Positions 12,437-22,345 of a stretch of DNA of 64,000 bases are shown one piece after another. The stretch comes from Larix kaempferi (lineage: Eukaryota; Streptophyta; Pinopsida; Pinales; Pinaceae): positions 54,304,501 through 54,368,500 of the forward strand of contig BSBM01000001.1 of the NCBI GenBank assembly GCA_027924585.1, given 5' to 3'. Position 1 is the stretch's first letter, and each line of letters opens with the position of its first letter. The notes beneath the pieces are model-generated. The model was not told the origin of the DNA. It saw nothing but the letters and a program-made list of their open reading frames with translations, and searched no databases. A program made the position numbers and the translations under genes.

Positions 12437-13480
12437 CTTGTGTATGTACATACCTTGGCCCACTTTTTGATAAAAGCATTAGCAAGATTAATTGGAAACA
12501 CAATTAGAAGTGCTCCATCATCAGATCAAGTAGTGATGCCAACAACCACATTATGGAGGTGGGTAAGTCAAGAAGATAATGGAAAGACTTGGCCATCATG
12601 CAAAGAATATGGCTGGCATAAGTGGAGGTGGTTTTGAAAATTGAAATTAGAAAATATGGCTTTTCACCTTCATTATACAACAAAGTATTCAAACTCAGCT
12701 ACACTTAGAAAAGATGGTTTTGTCATTTTCATTATACAACAAACTATTCAAACTTAGCTACATAGTGTAGAGTACTCATGAAGTAGGTGTGGGTGGTGAT
12801 TTAAACAAGCATGAATCTATTTCAATAACAACAACACCAACAATAGTTTATGACAATGTACAAGTTGCTGATATTTTAAGGCAAGTAGGATGGTTTTAAT
12901 TTTTCAAATGCATACAAAATAATAGTGTGCCAATGGCAGAGGAATTTGCTTGAAATTTGTAGGAGGAAAGATCTAAGGTAAATGGGTTGGAGACTCAAGT
13001 GATAGAGGAAATTATCTCTTAGGTGTCCAGATTGTCGACTAAAGGAAGAAGATGGTTTAAGAAGTGAGCCGAATCTACCTGAGCTAAGCGTTTCTTTCTT
13101 GAAGATAATGAAGATGTAGATAATACAATGCAAGGTATAAAACAAACATCGTTGCCCCAACCTTGGGGAGAAGTTTGGTAGCTTGTTATTAGGTATTTTA
13201 TGTGTGCAGGGAAATCATCCATGTGCATGGCTTATCATTTTTGTTTTCTTGCCTATCTAAGAAGGGGTCAAAAGATTAACGATTCTTATGCTTTTATTAT
13301 GGTGACTCCACACAATAGCAGACCAACATCAAGTAGGGAAGAAGAATCAGTTGGCTCATAACGGTTTAATTTTCTTATTGGTAAAGTATGCCTTTTGTTG
13401 CCACCAACCATAAGTCAACTAGGAGGAATTTATAGAACAACAAGTTGTTAAGCCAGTCGGGGATATATATAGAATGAAGA
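12437..13480. other. Unassigned stretch with coding-like shreds
   Basis: Short open stretches occur in several frames on + (for example just before 13481) but are broken by stops and frameshifts, and no family was recognised. They may be decayed 5' parts of the ORF that starts after 13477. Confidence 0.3.
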
Positions 13481-13720
13481 TTGACACACAAAATGAAGGG
13501 CCTTCCCTTTTTGATACGCAACATCTTGAACAAGAAGAAAATTTTAACTGATGTTATAAGGAGAGGTAAGAGGTTAAAAATAAATATGCAACTTGGAAGT
13601 CTTCCTGCAACACTCAATAGTTTGATGAATTTGAAGGAGAATGGTGATCAAAGAAGAAGATGCATAATTAAACACAATAATAGTAGATCTCCAAATGACA
13701 CAAGAAGCACACATACTAGT

Positions 13721-14412
13721 AAGTACAAGAGGTGTGGTCCGGGGACTAATACTAGAGCGGAATTACTGGCACTTTGGATGGTTTTATTTGTTGCAAATCA
13801 GGTAAAAATTGACTTGGTACAGGTTGTGGGGGATTCATTGACTATAATTAATTGGGTCAATGTAGCAAGTTCTATCAATGCCCTCGCACTTTCCTCTTGG
13901 ATGCATCAGATCAAACATCTACAGGTAAATTTCCCTCAGACCTCATTCATCCATATTTTCCGGGAACACAATTCTGAAGCGGATGATCTCTCTCAGCGGG
14001 GTTTGGAGGCACAAGAAGGTCGTATTTATTATGAATTTTGGGAAGGCTCATAACTTATTAGGATGGGTTTTTGGCGGCTTTATACTGATTAGACTTTCCT
14101 TTCTTTTCCATTAGCCTTTGTTCTTCTTTTTGGGGTTGGCATATTTATGTGGATGCTTCTGTTTCTCTTCGGATCATTTTTGGCCTATTGTATTTGGCTT
14201 GGTGGTTTCTACTTGTTTTCTTGGGCCGGTGAAGGCCAAGTGGGTTTGCGATCCGTTAGATTCTCTTTGTGGTTTGTCTAGATCTGGTTGATGTGGCCAG
14301 TTTTCTGGAGTATCATTTCAGCTTTCTGGAATATGTGGCATGTGTAGATTTACATATACTTTTAATTAAAGTAAAGCTATTTAACTGTGTTAAAAAAAGT
14401 ACAAGAGGTGTG
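13721..14412 (+). mobile_element. 5'-truncated LINE with 16-bp target duplication
   Basis: The insert 13737-14396 is flanked by perfect copies of AAGTACAAGAGGTGTG at 13721-13736 and 14397-14412. It ends in an A-run directly before the right copy and begins inside an RNase H domain. A short A tail, a 16-base duplication and 5' truncation are classical for L1-type target-primed integration. Only the RNase H end and about 340 bases of 3' untranslated sequence survived. Confidence 0.85.
13737..14053 (+). pseudogene. LINE ORF2 C-terminus: RNase H (RVT_3) domain
   Basis: About 105 codons run in one frame from the insertion point to the ORF end. GTNTRAELLALW carries the catalytic Glu, VVGDSLTIINW a catalytic Asp, and FREHNSEADDLSQRGL the C-terminal Asp block typical of plant LINE RNase H. 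The first strand and its Asp are missing because of 5' truncation, so no activity is expected. In frame it is fused to the interrupted ORF, which makes a longer ORF look like one gene; that is an insertion artefact. Confidence 0.8.
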
Positions 14413-14588
14413 ATACAAACTTTTCTCTATTTCCTGATTGGGGTGAAGAAACACAAAAATTGTCTGAAAAATTAAGTCAAATGACTCTTGAATGTGATGA
14501 ATGTTTCTTCCCATCAAGAAGCCTCAAAGCACCAAACCAAACAATTGGAATAGGTGATTGGAAAAATATTCAATGGCATCATTACTAG

Positions 14589-15839
14589 CAAGATACCATA
14601 TCATCCTTAAGGAAACAAATGAAGGAACATGAGCAAAGACATAAAGGGTATTTGGAAAAGAAAGAAGATGAAATCAATTAAGATCATAAACAAAAAAGTA
14701 ACTCGATCTTTAGAGACATAGTTACTCTACTACCGACCTATGTCTCTAGTTTATACTTTGAATACACAAACTTGTATTTGAAAGAATAGTGTATTCATAT
14801 GCAAATAAAATGTGTTCATTTTGAATTGAAACTATATTCCAAGGAAGTTGGGAACCCAAACATTTTATAGAATGTATTTCTCCAATATTCTTGAGAGGAG
14901 GAATTTGCTTGGTTAGTTGTACATATATATTTATTTATTTCGAAGTAACATTATATGGAACCCAAATCACTTTGTGGGTGATATTAACGTTAGGGATTTT
15001 CGACCCTATTCATAAAAGGAAGTGTAGAGAAGTTGATAAATGAAATTGTGTAGAGAGACCAAACTCATTGAGCCTTTATGGGTTCAATTTGAAGCTTCTT
15101 CTATTGATAATATATTTAAAGAACATCACATAAGGATTTGTCATCTTCGCATCATCAAGATCATCTGCATGGAACAATCTGCAACAAATGAGGAATTTAT
15201 TGATTTTTATAACAAGTCAAAAAAATATGTTTTGCAAATTTGTTAGGATAAGTGGAATGAGCTCACTAAAGAGATCAAGAAAAAGAACCACACTCTTTAC
15301 CAAATATTCATAGTTCTCTTTATCACAACCAACTATGTATCACTTATGTCAATGAGTTTACATTACACTAGATTGGTCTTATGTTATATACACCAAAGTT
15401 GGTATTTTCTATTCTTAACTAGAGGAGTGATCTTACCCTTGAGGCAATGGAAAAATATAGTAGCAATAAGAGGCTTTCATGCGACATAAAAATCTACCAA
15501 GCTAAGTCCTTTTGTCCACGAGATTTCTTATATAGAATGTCAATCACAATCTAATTCTAATTACGATTAAAGCATTGCATATTGGATGTGCAATAGGATG
15601 AGTTGGGGGGTGATGAGCTTGGTAAATGTGCTATTCCATTCACTCATTTTATCATTCTTTTTGCTTGGGCATGACCATCTTAACCTTTTTAGCCAATTTT
15701 CATGTATTCATGTCACACTTGGAACATTATACATTCACATGGGGAATTTTTATGTCTGATAAGTGAATGTTTCTTAAAAATGAGTGTGAGTGCATGAATT
15801 TACATATTTTATATGTTAGTAGTGTTTGATTTCGAGTGA
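14589..15839. other. Unassigned stretch
   Basis: AT-rich sequence with one modest + ORF at 15040-15246 (68 codons, no recognised motif). Open frames near both ends suggest decayed coding sequence. The chromovirus starting at 15845 was inserted at the right end of this stretch; the same sequence continues after 26178. Confidence 0.3.
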
Positions 15840-15844
15840 AGATG

Positions 15845-16718
15845 TGACGCAGATGTTAGGTGCTGAAACAAACAATTCGTTACAGGTTCTAACTCTGCTC
15901 TCATAATACACAATGGAAAAACTTCATGTTATTAACTAACCCAATGCAAAATACAAAGAGATTTAACTGCTGGATACTAGTGAAACGCACACAGGATTTT
16001 ATTGATTCAAGATGAAATCACAGAGTTACATTACAACAAATACTGATAGGAGTAACAACATTCACCAAATGGTTGCTCGTGTTGTTGTAATAGATATGAA
16101 ATCGTGAGGCAAATAGAGTCTCTGAGTTAATGTGTCGATACTCTGTTTTAGCATTTTGTTTCACACTATTCATTGAATGAATCCGCTTCTCTCCCACATC
16201 CTTCAAAACTTCTCCTTTTTTGTGTTGAACCCATTTCTCATTTATTCCATCATTCTTTTAAACTTTATGGTCTTCCCTTGAATCGATGTTGCTTCCTATT
16301 CCAAGATCGAACAGTTGCCACAACCATTCACCTTCCTCAATGACTGTTCGCCCCCTTTCTTTGTTGTTTGGTATAACGATTCGTCTTCTGAGTGCAGTTA
16401 CTCCACACAACACATGGATGTAAAAAATAACATTCATAGTGATAGTGAGGAAATGTTAAACACTTATGTGGCAGTGTTGAGGCATGAAGGAGTTACAACA
16501 CTTGTCGATACCATATGTATAGGATTTCGACATGAGTAACAACATGATTATAATGTAACTATGTGTAACATGGAAGAAATAAACACAATGATACTGAGTT
16601 AATGAACAAATTGACCAATAAAGAAACATGATCCTTATTCAATTCATTATTTACTGTGCGAAATGTAAATGTGTTTGGGTGATGCAGATTGCTCAAACCC
16701 AAGGATACTCCTGCATCA
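15845..16718 (-). repeat. 3' LTR of the chromovirus (874 bp)
   Basis: Matches 25300-26173 end to end. It starts TGACGCAGATG and ends ACTCCTGCATCA on +. The adjacent inner sequence on - reads CCAGGGGTGTC, a degraded polypurine tract. Confidence 0.9.
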
Positions 16719-16799
16719 GACACCCCTGGTAAGAAAAAAATGAGCCAAAGCTCATGTGCAAAGTATTGTTGAAGGTGAAGAGTTATGCAAGTGTCCTAA

Positions 16800-18160
16800 C
16801 TAATCTTCAGTCACCCACGATGCATCCTCTGTCCCTCGATCCTTCCACTTGATTAAATACTTCTTATACCCTTTCCGGCGATTCTTCTTGCCAATTCTTG
16901 CAGCAATAATTTCTTCCATCTTTTCAAGTGATTTAATTGGTAATTGTTGATCCCATTCACTGAGAGTACCTTCATATGCAATTCCCCCACCCTCATGAAA
17001 CTCATAAAGGTTAGCCACATTAAATGTAGGAAATATGTCAAACTTTTCCAGAAGCTCTAAGAGATAAGCGTTATCAAAAAAATTCTTCAAAATTAGGCAT
17101 GGAACGATCTTCTTGTACTTCAGTTTGTCATATGTACCTCTTGGAAACCGCTCCTTCCTCAAGTGAGTCATGACCATCTTACCCTCTTGGAATACCTTCT
17201 TTCTCCTATGTTGATTTTCCCTTTGCTTGTAACTATCATTGATTATCTGCAATTTCTTCTTTACTTGCTCCTGCAACTCATGGATGTTGTTCGCAAAATC
17301 ACTTGCATCAACACTCTTTTGGTTTTCCAAATCCAACAATGCAACCAAATCTACCACACCTTTTGGCGATCTCCCATAAACAATCCGAAATGGACTTTTT
17401 CTTGTATATCTATTCACTAAATCGTTATATGTGAACTCAGCTTGGGCCAATGCCAAATCCCATTGACTAGGATTCTTTCCACTCAAACTCCTCAAAAAAT
17501 TACCTAGACTCTTGTTTACTACTTCGGTCTTTCCATTCGTCTGAGGATGATATGCCGAAATGTATAACAAATTTGAGCCTAATTTCTTCCAGAGTGTCCT
17601 CGAAAAATGACCAATAAATATTGTATCACAATTTGAAGTAATGCTTCGTGGTAATCCATGAAATCCGACCACCTCTTTGAAGAATAACGAAGCTACCTCA
17701 ATAGCATCATTGGTCTTCTTGCATGCTATGAAGTGTTCCATTTTTTAAAATCTATCCACAACTACCATTGTTGAATCATGTTTTCTCTATGTCACAGGAA
17801 GTCCTAAGAAAAAATCCATACTTATGTCTTCCCATGGTCATTAAGGTATTGGAAATAGAGTATAGAGTCCTGTGTTCTGACTTTTACCTTTGGCTAGTTG
17901 ACAGATCCTACAACCTTCAACAAAATTTCAAACATATTTGTTAATGATGGGACAAAAGTACTTCTCCTTTACCAATGTTGCGGTCTTATCAAATCCAAAA
18001 TGTCGTCCTAAACCACCGCTATGTAATTCTCTAATGAGGTTCAGCCGTATGGAACTTCTCAGAATACACAACTGCTGGTTTTTAAATAAAAATTATTCTT
18101 GTATATGGTAATACAAATATGGTGTGCGATCTAAACTCCAAGGTTCTGTTGTTGCAGCAA
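16800..18160 (-). pseudogene. Integrase with C-terminal chromodomain (pol 3' part)
   Basis: Intact frame 16800-17741 (313 codons) continues upstream on - to about 18160 with stops. In order: an RNase H/integrase linker; an H2C2 zinc finger (ELHSGGLGRH then CRIC); a catalytic core with first Asp in ISMDFF; second Asp motif reading SNCDTIF where SDRDTIF-type is usual, so the catalytic Asp is Asn; third residue Glu in NGKTEVVN; and a chromodomain ending KKYLIKWKDRGTEDASWV. Chromodomain integrases insert the DNA copy and bind histone marks to target heterochromatin. At least three stops lie upstream of 17741. The Asp loss makes catalysis unlikely. Confidence 0.85.
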
Positions 18161-18359
18161 CACCCCCCCAAAATTTTGTACATATTGGGGCCCCTTCCTT
18201 TCATTTTTTGTAGAAAGTTTGCCTTAAGAAGCCATCCCAGCTGTTATCTGTGTTTTTCAACATAAAATCTTGTTTCCCAACTGAACATCTTGCCATAAAC
18301 CTTTCCATTTTTCCCCCAAGGAACCAAAAGGGAACTTAGATTTTTTCCCGACGTTTTGG

Positions 18360-19400
18360 AGTCTCTCGGGCTATCCCCCCGTAGTTGCGGAAGCCAAACG
18401 CATAAGCTTCTCGAAAAAATAACTTAGAACATTTTGAGCGTGTTGCAGGACGTAAGAAGGAAGTTCTTCGGAGCCTTTCAGTCTTCTCTCCCGCAATGGC
18501 GGAAGTCTTTTACAAAACACTCCCGAAAGAAGACTTAGAAAATTTCGATTGAAAAAACGCGGAAACCATTGGGCAATCCTTCCCGAAACGGCGGGACTCA
18601 TTCACATTAAGCTCCCGAAAAGTCTTAGAAACTTTCATAAAAGAGAATTTGCGGAAAGATTCCGGTTGTTCTCCCGAAACGGCGGGAACCGTTCGTCTAA
18701 TTCTCCCGAAAAGTTTTGAAAGTCTTCGTTAAACAAATTGCGGAAGCCCCTAATAATGTATTCCTCCCGAAATGGCGGAAGAATTAAATGAAGCCACCCG
18801 AAACGTGCGGGAGTCATCCGTCTACCTTCCCCAGGGGCGCTAAACGACTATGTTTTGGCGAATTTCTTGAAGTCTCGAAAGTCGCGGAAGGCATTCGCCA
18901 TATTCTTCCGCAACCGCGGAAACCTTTGCGGAACCATCCCGAAGAATCACCGAAACAAACTTTGCGGAACCTTCGAAACAGCGGAGGCTAAGGACAAAAG
19001 CCTTCCGCGATTCTCACAAGCGCGGCCAATACTTAGTTTTTTTTCTTGAATTCGCGAGGACCTTTTGCGGAAGCGTCGGCGGAAGTCTTCCGAAACTGCG
19101 GAAGCCACTTACGAAAGCTTTCCGCAGTTTCGGGAGCCTTCATGTTTTCATCCCGAAGAGGCCGCCAAAGAACTTAATCACGTCGCGGAAGCCTCTTGCG
19201 GAAGCAATTCACCACTCTCTCCTGAAACAGTGGAAGCTTCCGCGATATCCTCCCGAATGAGTTGAGCTTTGCGGAACGTTTTCTCTTCCGCGTCGCGGAG
19301 GCCTTTTGCGGGGGCCATTCGCCTTCGTTCCCCGAAACGACGGAAGCGGTTCGCCAGTTTGTCCCGCAAGAGGCGGTCGCACGCAAACCGAGGTGGCTCG
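18360..19400. repeat. GC/CpG-rich block of degenerate GCGGAA/TTCCGC repeats
   Basis: About 1 kb is built from irregularly spaced GCGGAAG, TTCCGC, CCCGAAACGGCGGGA and TCCCGAA motifs on both strands, so it is rich in short inverted pairs. CpG is abundant, unlike the surrounding DNA. Spacing is irregular (roughly 40-70 bases), so it is not a clean satellite. Several ORFs on both strands are compositional artefacts. It may be the promoter-proximal or LTR part of the element that supplied the ORF at 20530. Confidence 0.6.
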
Positions 19401-19460
19401 ATTTGACGTACGATGCATTTAAAACCGGTCTTAATACGCCACCAACCGTATTAAAGTCCC

Positions 19461-19486
19461 ACACGTGTCTCATTTGTTTAAATATA
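19461..19486 (+). promoter_or_regulatory. Putative promoter: G-box plus TATA-like element
   Basis: ACACGTGT (palindromic G-box, CACGTG at 19462-19467) is followed ten bases later by TTTAAATATA at 19477-19486. G-boxes bind plant bZIP/bHLH factors. It would drive transcription rightward to the accessory ORF at 20530. Position and composition are suggestive only. Confidence 0.4.
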
Positions 19487-19617
19487 CGGTGGGGGCTTGA
19501 GCCAACATATCATTGTTTTCGATTGGCAAACGACGTGGAACGCCGTGCAAATCGCTCCAGCTCATCTCACTCATCCGGGCTCGCGGCCACCTCGTTCAAC
19601 GATCCTCACGGTGCCAG

Positions 19618-20517
19618 GTAGGATTTTCACCTTGAAATTTGCCCCTTCTACGCTTCCAATTGCTATTGGGTTGTCTTTTGTTTGAAAATGATGGGTTTTG
19701 GTGGGATTTTGACGGGCAAAACACCCATCATGGGCTATTTTTTGCCCGTCAAATACAGCTTGAATTGAGTTCTCGTCATATAAAACAAAGACAGGATAGA
19801 ACGTTTTTTGGGTAGAGACAGTTAGTGCGGACGGTTAGACTTGTTCTATTTTCCTCCCCAGGCCGCGTGCCTCGTTATGTCAAAAAACTGCCAAAGCCCC
19901 ATGGACTTTTCATGTCCCCGGCCGAAAGCCTAAGACGTAAATCCCCGGGCCTTTTCGTAAAACTCAGTTCCAACGTGACCTCTACCCAATTTAAATCTTA
20001 CGACACGCGCCATTGCCCATGTTCAAACCTCCCATAGGTACCTCGGCAAGTACCGTAAATGACAACGGCGTTCAAAGCCCTCGCTGGGTCGTAAAGGTGA
20101 AAGTGGCTCCTCATTTCGTCGCAGGGTTATTTCACCCCAGACATCCCCGCCACTAGCCTTTTAAAAGCACAATGACGAAAGTTACCCTCTTCCCCAGGGC
20201 TAAACCGAAAGCAGGTTGCTTCCGCAACTCGCCTACCGGTCCAAGAGCAAATTGTTTCCGCAACACGCCTACCTGTCCGAGAGCAAATTGTTTCCGCGAC
20301 ATACCTATCCTCTCAGGGCCGATTCATCTCAAAACTCATCCCTTCAAAAGATTCAAACGTTTCAATTTATGTTTCATATTGAAATAGTGTTTTTACTTCC
20401 TAAATATGCAGCTTCATTGTACTTATCTCATTGACATATTAAAACAATGGTGCTCTTTGTTAAAACCTCACAGTATGTTGCTCAATATCATGATGACTTG
20501 TATATGGGTGTTATCAG
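19618..20517 (+). other. Possible leader intron of the accessory ORF
   Basis: CAG/GTAGGATTTT at 19615-19627 resembles a splice donor and TTATCAG/GGATAAATC at 20511-20526 an acceptor, 13 bases before the ATG at 20530. A 900-base 5' UTR intron would explain the long gap between the putative promoter and the ORF. It contains a stem-loop (TTTTGACGGGCAAAA at 19707-19721 paired with 19740-19753) and a short tandem repeat. Inferred from splice-like sequences only. Confidence 0.3.
20217..20320 (+). repeat. 36-bp tandem repeat, three copies
   Basis: Three consecutive units start TTG(C/T)TTCCGC, and the first two end GAGCAAA or AGAGCAAA. The period is 36 bases, and the third unit is partial. They share the TTCCGC motif with the block at 18360-19400. 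Confidence 0.6.
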
Positions 20518-20529
20518 GGATAAATCAAA

Positions 20530-21261
20530 ATGCCGAAAGTTGGTAAGAAGAAGGCTAAAATGTCAGAAAAGAAACCGGTGCCACTTAAAAATGAAACTTC
20601 ACTCCAGGATACTAGGTGCACCACCGGTGTCCCTCCTGAAATCAGATGGGGTGACATCTACAGAATGATCCGGGACCAAGAGATCCCAGATATGTTGCTA
20701 GAGGAAGGGCCGATTTATCTCAATATTAGAGCCTCAGGCATAACTAGAGCCGCTACCCGTCTTGAGCTGTTCCCCTGTGCTGAAGTGATCGGATGGATAC
20801 TCCAACATGCCGATGCTGAAGGGAGAGTGATAAATGATAGCTGGAAAGTGGCTATTGCCTCATTTCAACCTGCGTATCTTGCGGCAGCCTACAAATTTCC
20901 CCGTGTCCAACAAGCTCTGACTGATGAATGGTTGAGCCAGATGAACAACGTCGAGATGGCCAAGAAGCTGCTAATGGCAGGCAAACATTTGAGAAAGAAA
21001 GGAAGTGATGAATATGACGTGCAGAATCTGAGAGCTCCTTTCAGATTGATCGCTTTAATGTTGTGCAGAATCTTCGGCATGCCCGATGGCACAGTGTATA
21101 AGATTCAGTGGGTCCCTATCATCCACTACGTGGCATTCAAGGGAACTGTGTTTGACTGGGCCACTCTCCTGTCAGATAGTTTGGCCTCGATGATAGTTGC
21201 TGCTAAAGAGGGACTAGCCTTGAAGAAGGCTGAATTTTTTTATGTCTTCTTATCTGATTGA
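20530..21261 (+). CDS. Accessory ORF, N-terminal section (plant-mobile-domain-like)
   Basis: An ATG with a Lys-rich start (MPKVGKKKAK) opens 243 codons. After about 35 basic residues comes a globular, Trp-containing region (EIRWGDIYRMIRD, then helices to residue 243) of the style seen in plant-mobile-domain/aminotransferase-like ORFs carried by plant LTR elements; assignment is by resemblance and not certain. The ORF ends just after a run of seven T at 21235-21241, and the downstream ORF begins in the +1 frame with 20 bases of overlap, so one extra T probably split a single gene. It is transcribed opposite to the surrounding chromovirus. Confidence 0.55.
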   Translation: MPKVGKKKAKMSEKKPVPLKNETSLQDTRCTTGVPPEIRWGDIYRMIRDQEIPDMLLEEGPIYLNIRASGITRAATRLELFPCAEVIGWILQHADAEGRVINDSWKVAIASFQPAYLAAAYKFPRVQQALTDEWLSQMNNVEMAKKLLMAGKHLRKKGSDEYDVQNLRAPFRLIALMLCRIFGMPDGTVYKIQWVPIIHYVAFKGTVFDWATLLSDSLASMIVAAKEGLALKKAEFFYVFLSD

Positions 21262-22345
21262 TTGTATTTTGGCCAAGATATACTTCCCCAAATTGGGCTG
21301 CACATGGGATAAGGCCACTACCTCGGTCTATATCGATTTCAGGATGTTGTGGGCTCAGAATTACAAGCCTAGTTACAAACTCATCTGTGAGGGGTTCATC
21401 ATGCCCCTGTATGAGAAGATATCCAAGGAGGAGCCCAACTGCCTGTCAGAGAATGCTTTGGAAGTCCTTGAGAATTACGGGGATTTCTACTTTTCGGAGC
21501 AAGGCACCTACCTCAGAATGTTTGGAGGAACTAAGCCCCCATACATTTTGCCGCAGTATGCCACAGATTATGTAGTCCTTAAGGAAGTGGTAAGACAAAT
21601 CTTCCTGGATGAAATTGGGGCAATGCTCCACAAACAACATAAGGATTCCTTTCCCCCTCTACCTTTCTGCATAGGTGCTTACAAGTTCTCGGGGGTTGCC
21701 TCAGCCGAAGAATTTGTGCAGGAGCTGAAAGCCTTCCACTTCGGTGAGGTAATCTTCCACAGGAATGACAGGAGGGGAAAAGTCGCTGAACACTATAAGG
21801 AAATTTATGCCCACTTCGAGTATTCTCACTACCCTGATGCCGAGGAAGAAACATTCAGGGGCATCGGCAACATGACTGAGCTACGAGTCTACCGCCAAGG
21901 CACTGGAGCAAGCTCTAGCTCAGCCAAGGTCCAGAAGACCAGCCAGCAGCAGGAGAAAGAAGCTGAGGAAGCCCGAGCTCGGGAAGAGCTCAGATTAAGA
22001 GAAGAAGCAAGGTTACTCCAGGAAGCTGAGGAAGCCAGACTGCAGCGGGAAGCAGAAGAAGCCAGGTGGCAGCAGGAAGCTGAAATGGCAAGAAGGCAGC
22101 AGGAAGTTGAAGTGGCAAGAATGCAGCAAGAAGCTGAAAATGAAAGCTTGCGGAAAGAGGCTGAGGAAGCCCAAAAGCAGAAAGAGGCTGAAGCTGAGCA
22201 AGCTAAGGCAGAAAGGAAGGCAGAAGAAGAGTTGAAAGCAAGGGAAGATGCTCAAGCCAGTGGGTCCGGTGTCCAAGACATGGATATAGACACATCTCAA
22301 GCAGGAGGCTCTGGTACCCAAAAGAAGGGAGTGGATCCATCTTAG
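21242..22345 (+). CDS. Accessory ORF, middle section with long charged helix
   Basis: 367 codons in the frame following the T-run slip. Residues 1-215 continue the globular region; residues about 235-340 are a highly charged Glu/Ala/Gln/Arg helix with repeats such as EEARLQREAEEARWQQEAE, a strong coiled-coil candidate; the end is Gly/Ser-rich. It stops at TAG 22343-22345, but the frame remains open for 508 further codons. The first ATG is within the overlap and probably not a real start. Function unknown; oligomerisation or protein binding is a reasonable guess from the coiled coil. Confidence 0.5.
   Translation: MSSYLIDCILAKIYFPKLGCTWDKATTSVYIDFRMLWAQNYKPSYKLICEGFIMPLYEKISKEEPNCLSENALEVLENYGDFYFSEQGTYLRMFGGTKPPYILPQYATDYVVLKEVVRQIFLDEIGAMLHKQHKDSFPPLPFCIGAYKFSGVASAEEFVQELKAFHFGEVIFHRNDRRGKVAEHYKEIYAHFEYSHYPDAEEETFRGIGNMTELRVYRQGTGASSSSAKVQKTSQQQEKEAEEARAREELRLREEARLLQEAEEARLQREAEEARWQQEAEMARRQQEVEVARMQQEAENESLRKEAEEAQKQKEAEAEQAKAERKAEEELKAREDAQASGSGVQDMDIDTSQAGGSGTQKKGVDPS

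Larger units (their letters stand above)
13481..14588 (+). pseudogene. Unknown ORF interrupted by a LINE insertion
   Basis: Frame 13481-13736 is open; the same frame resumes after the inserted LINE at 14397 and stays open to a TAG at 14586-14588. If the insert and one copy of its target duplication are removed, about 143 codons are continuous. The N-terminal half is basic; the C-terminal half includes two Cys and several Trp. No known domain was recognised. The first codon is TTG just after a TGA, so the true start is probably upstream or lost. Host gene fragment and element-derived ORF are both possible. Confidence 0.4.

Noticed and set aside
18143-18170. CCCCCCC next to GCAACA on +, looking like a polypurine tract plus LTR start on -
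   Set aside because: Integrase coding sequence continues within about 80 bases on the supposed LTR side, leaving no room for an LTR.
18371-19621. Numerous Arg/Pro/Ser-rich ORFs on both strands
   Set aside because: GC-rich sequence has few stops; frames overlap on both strands and reflect repeated motifs, not genes.
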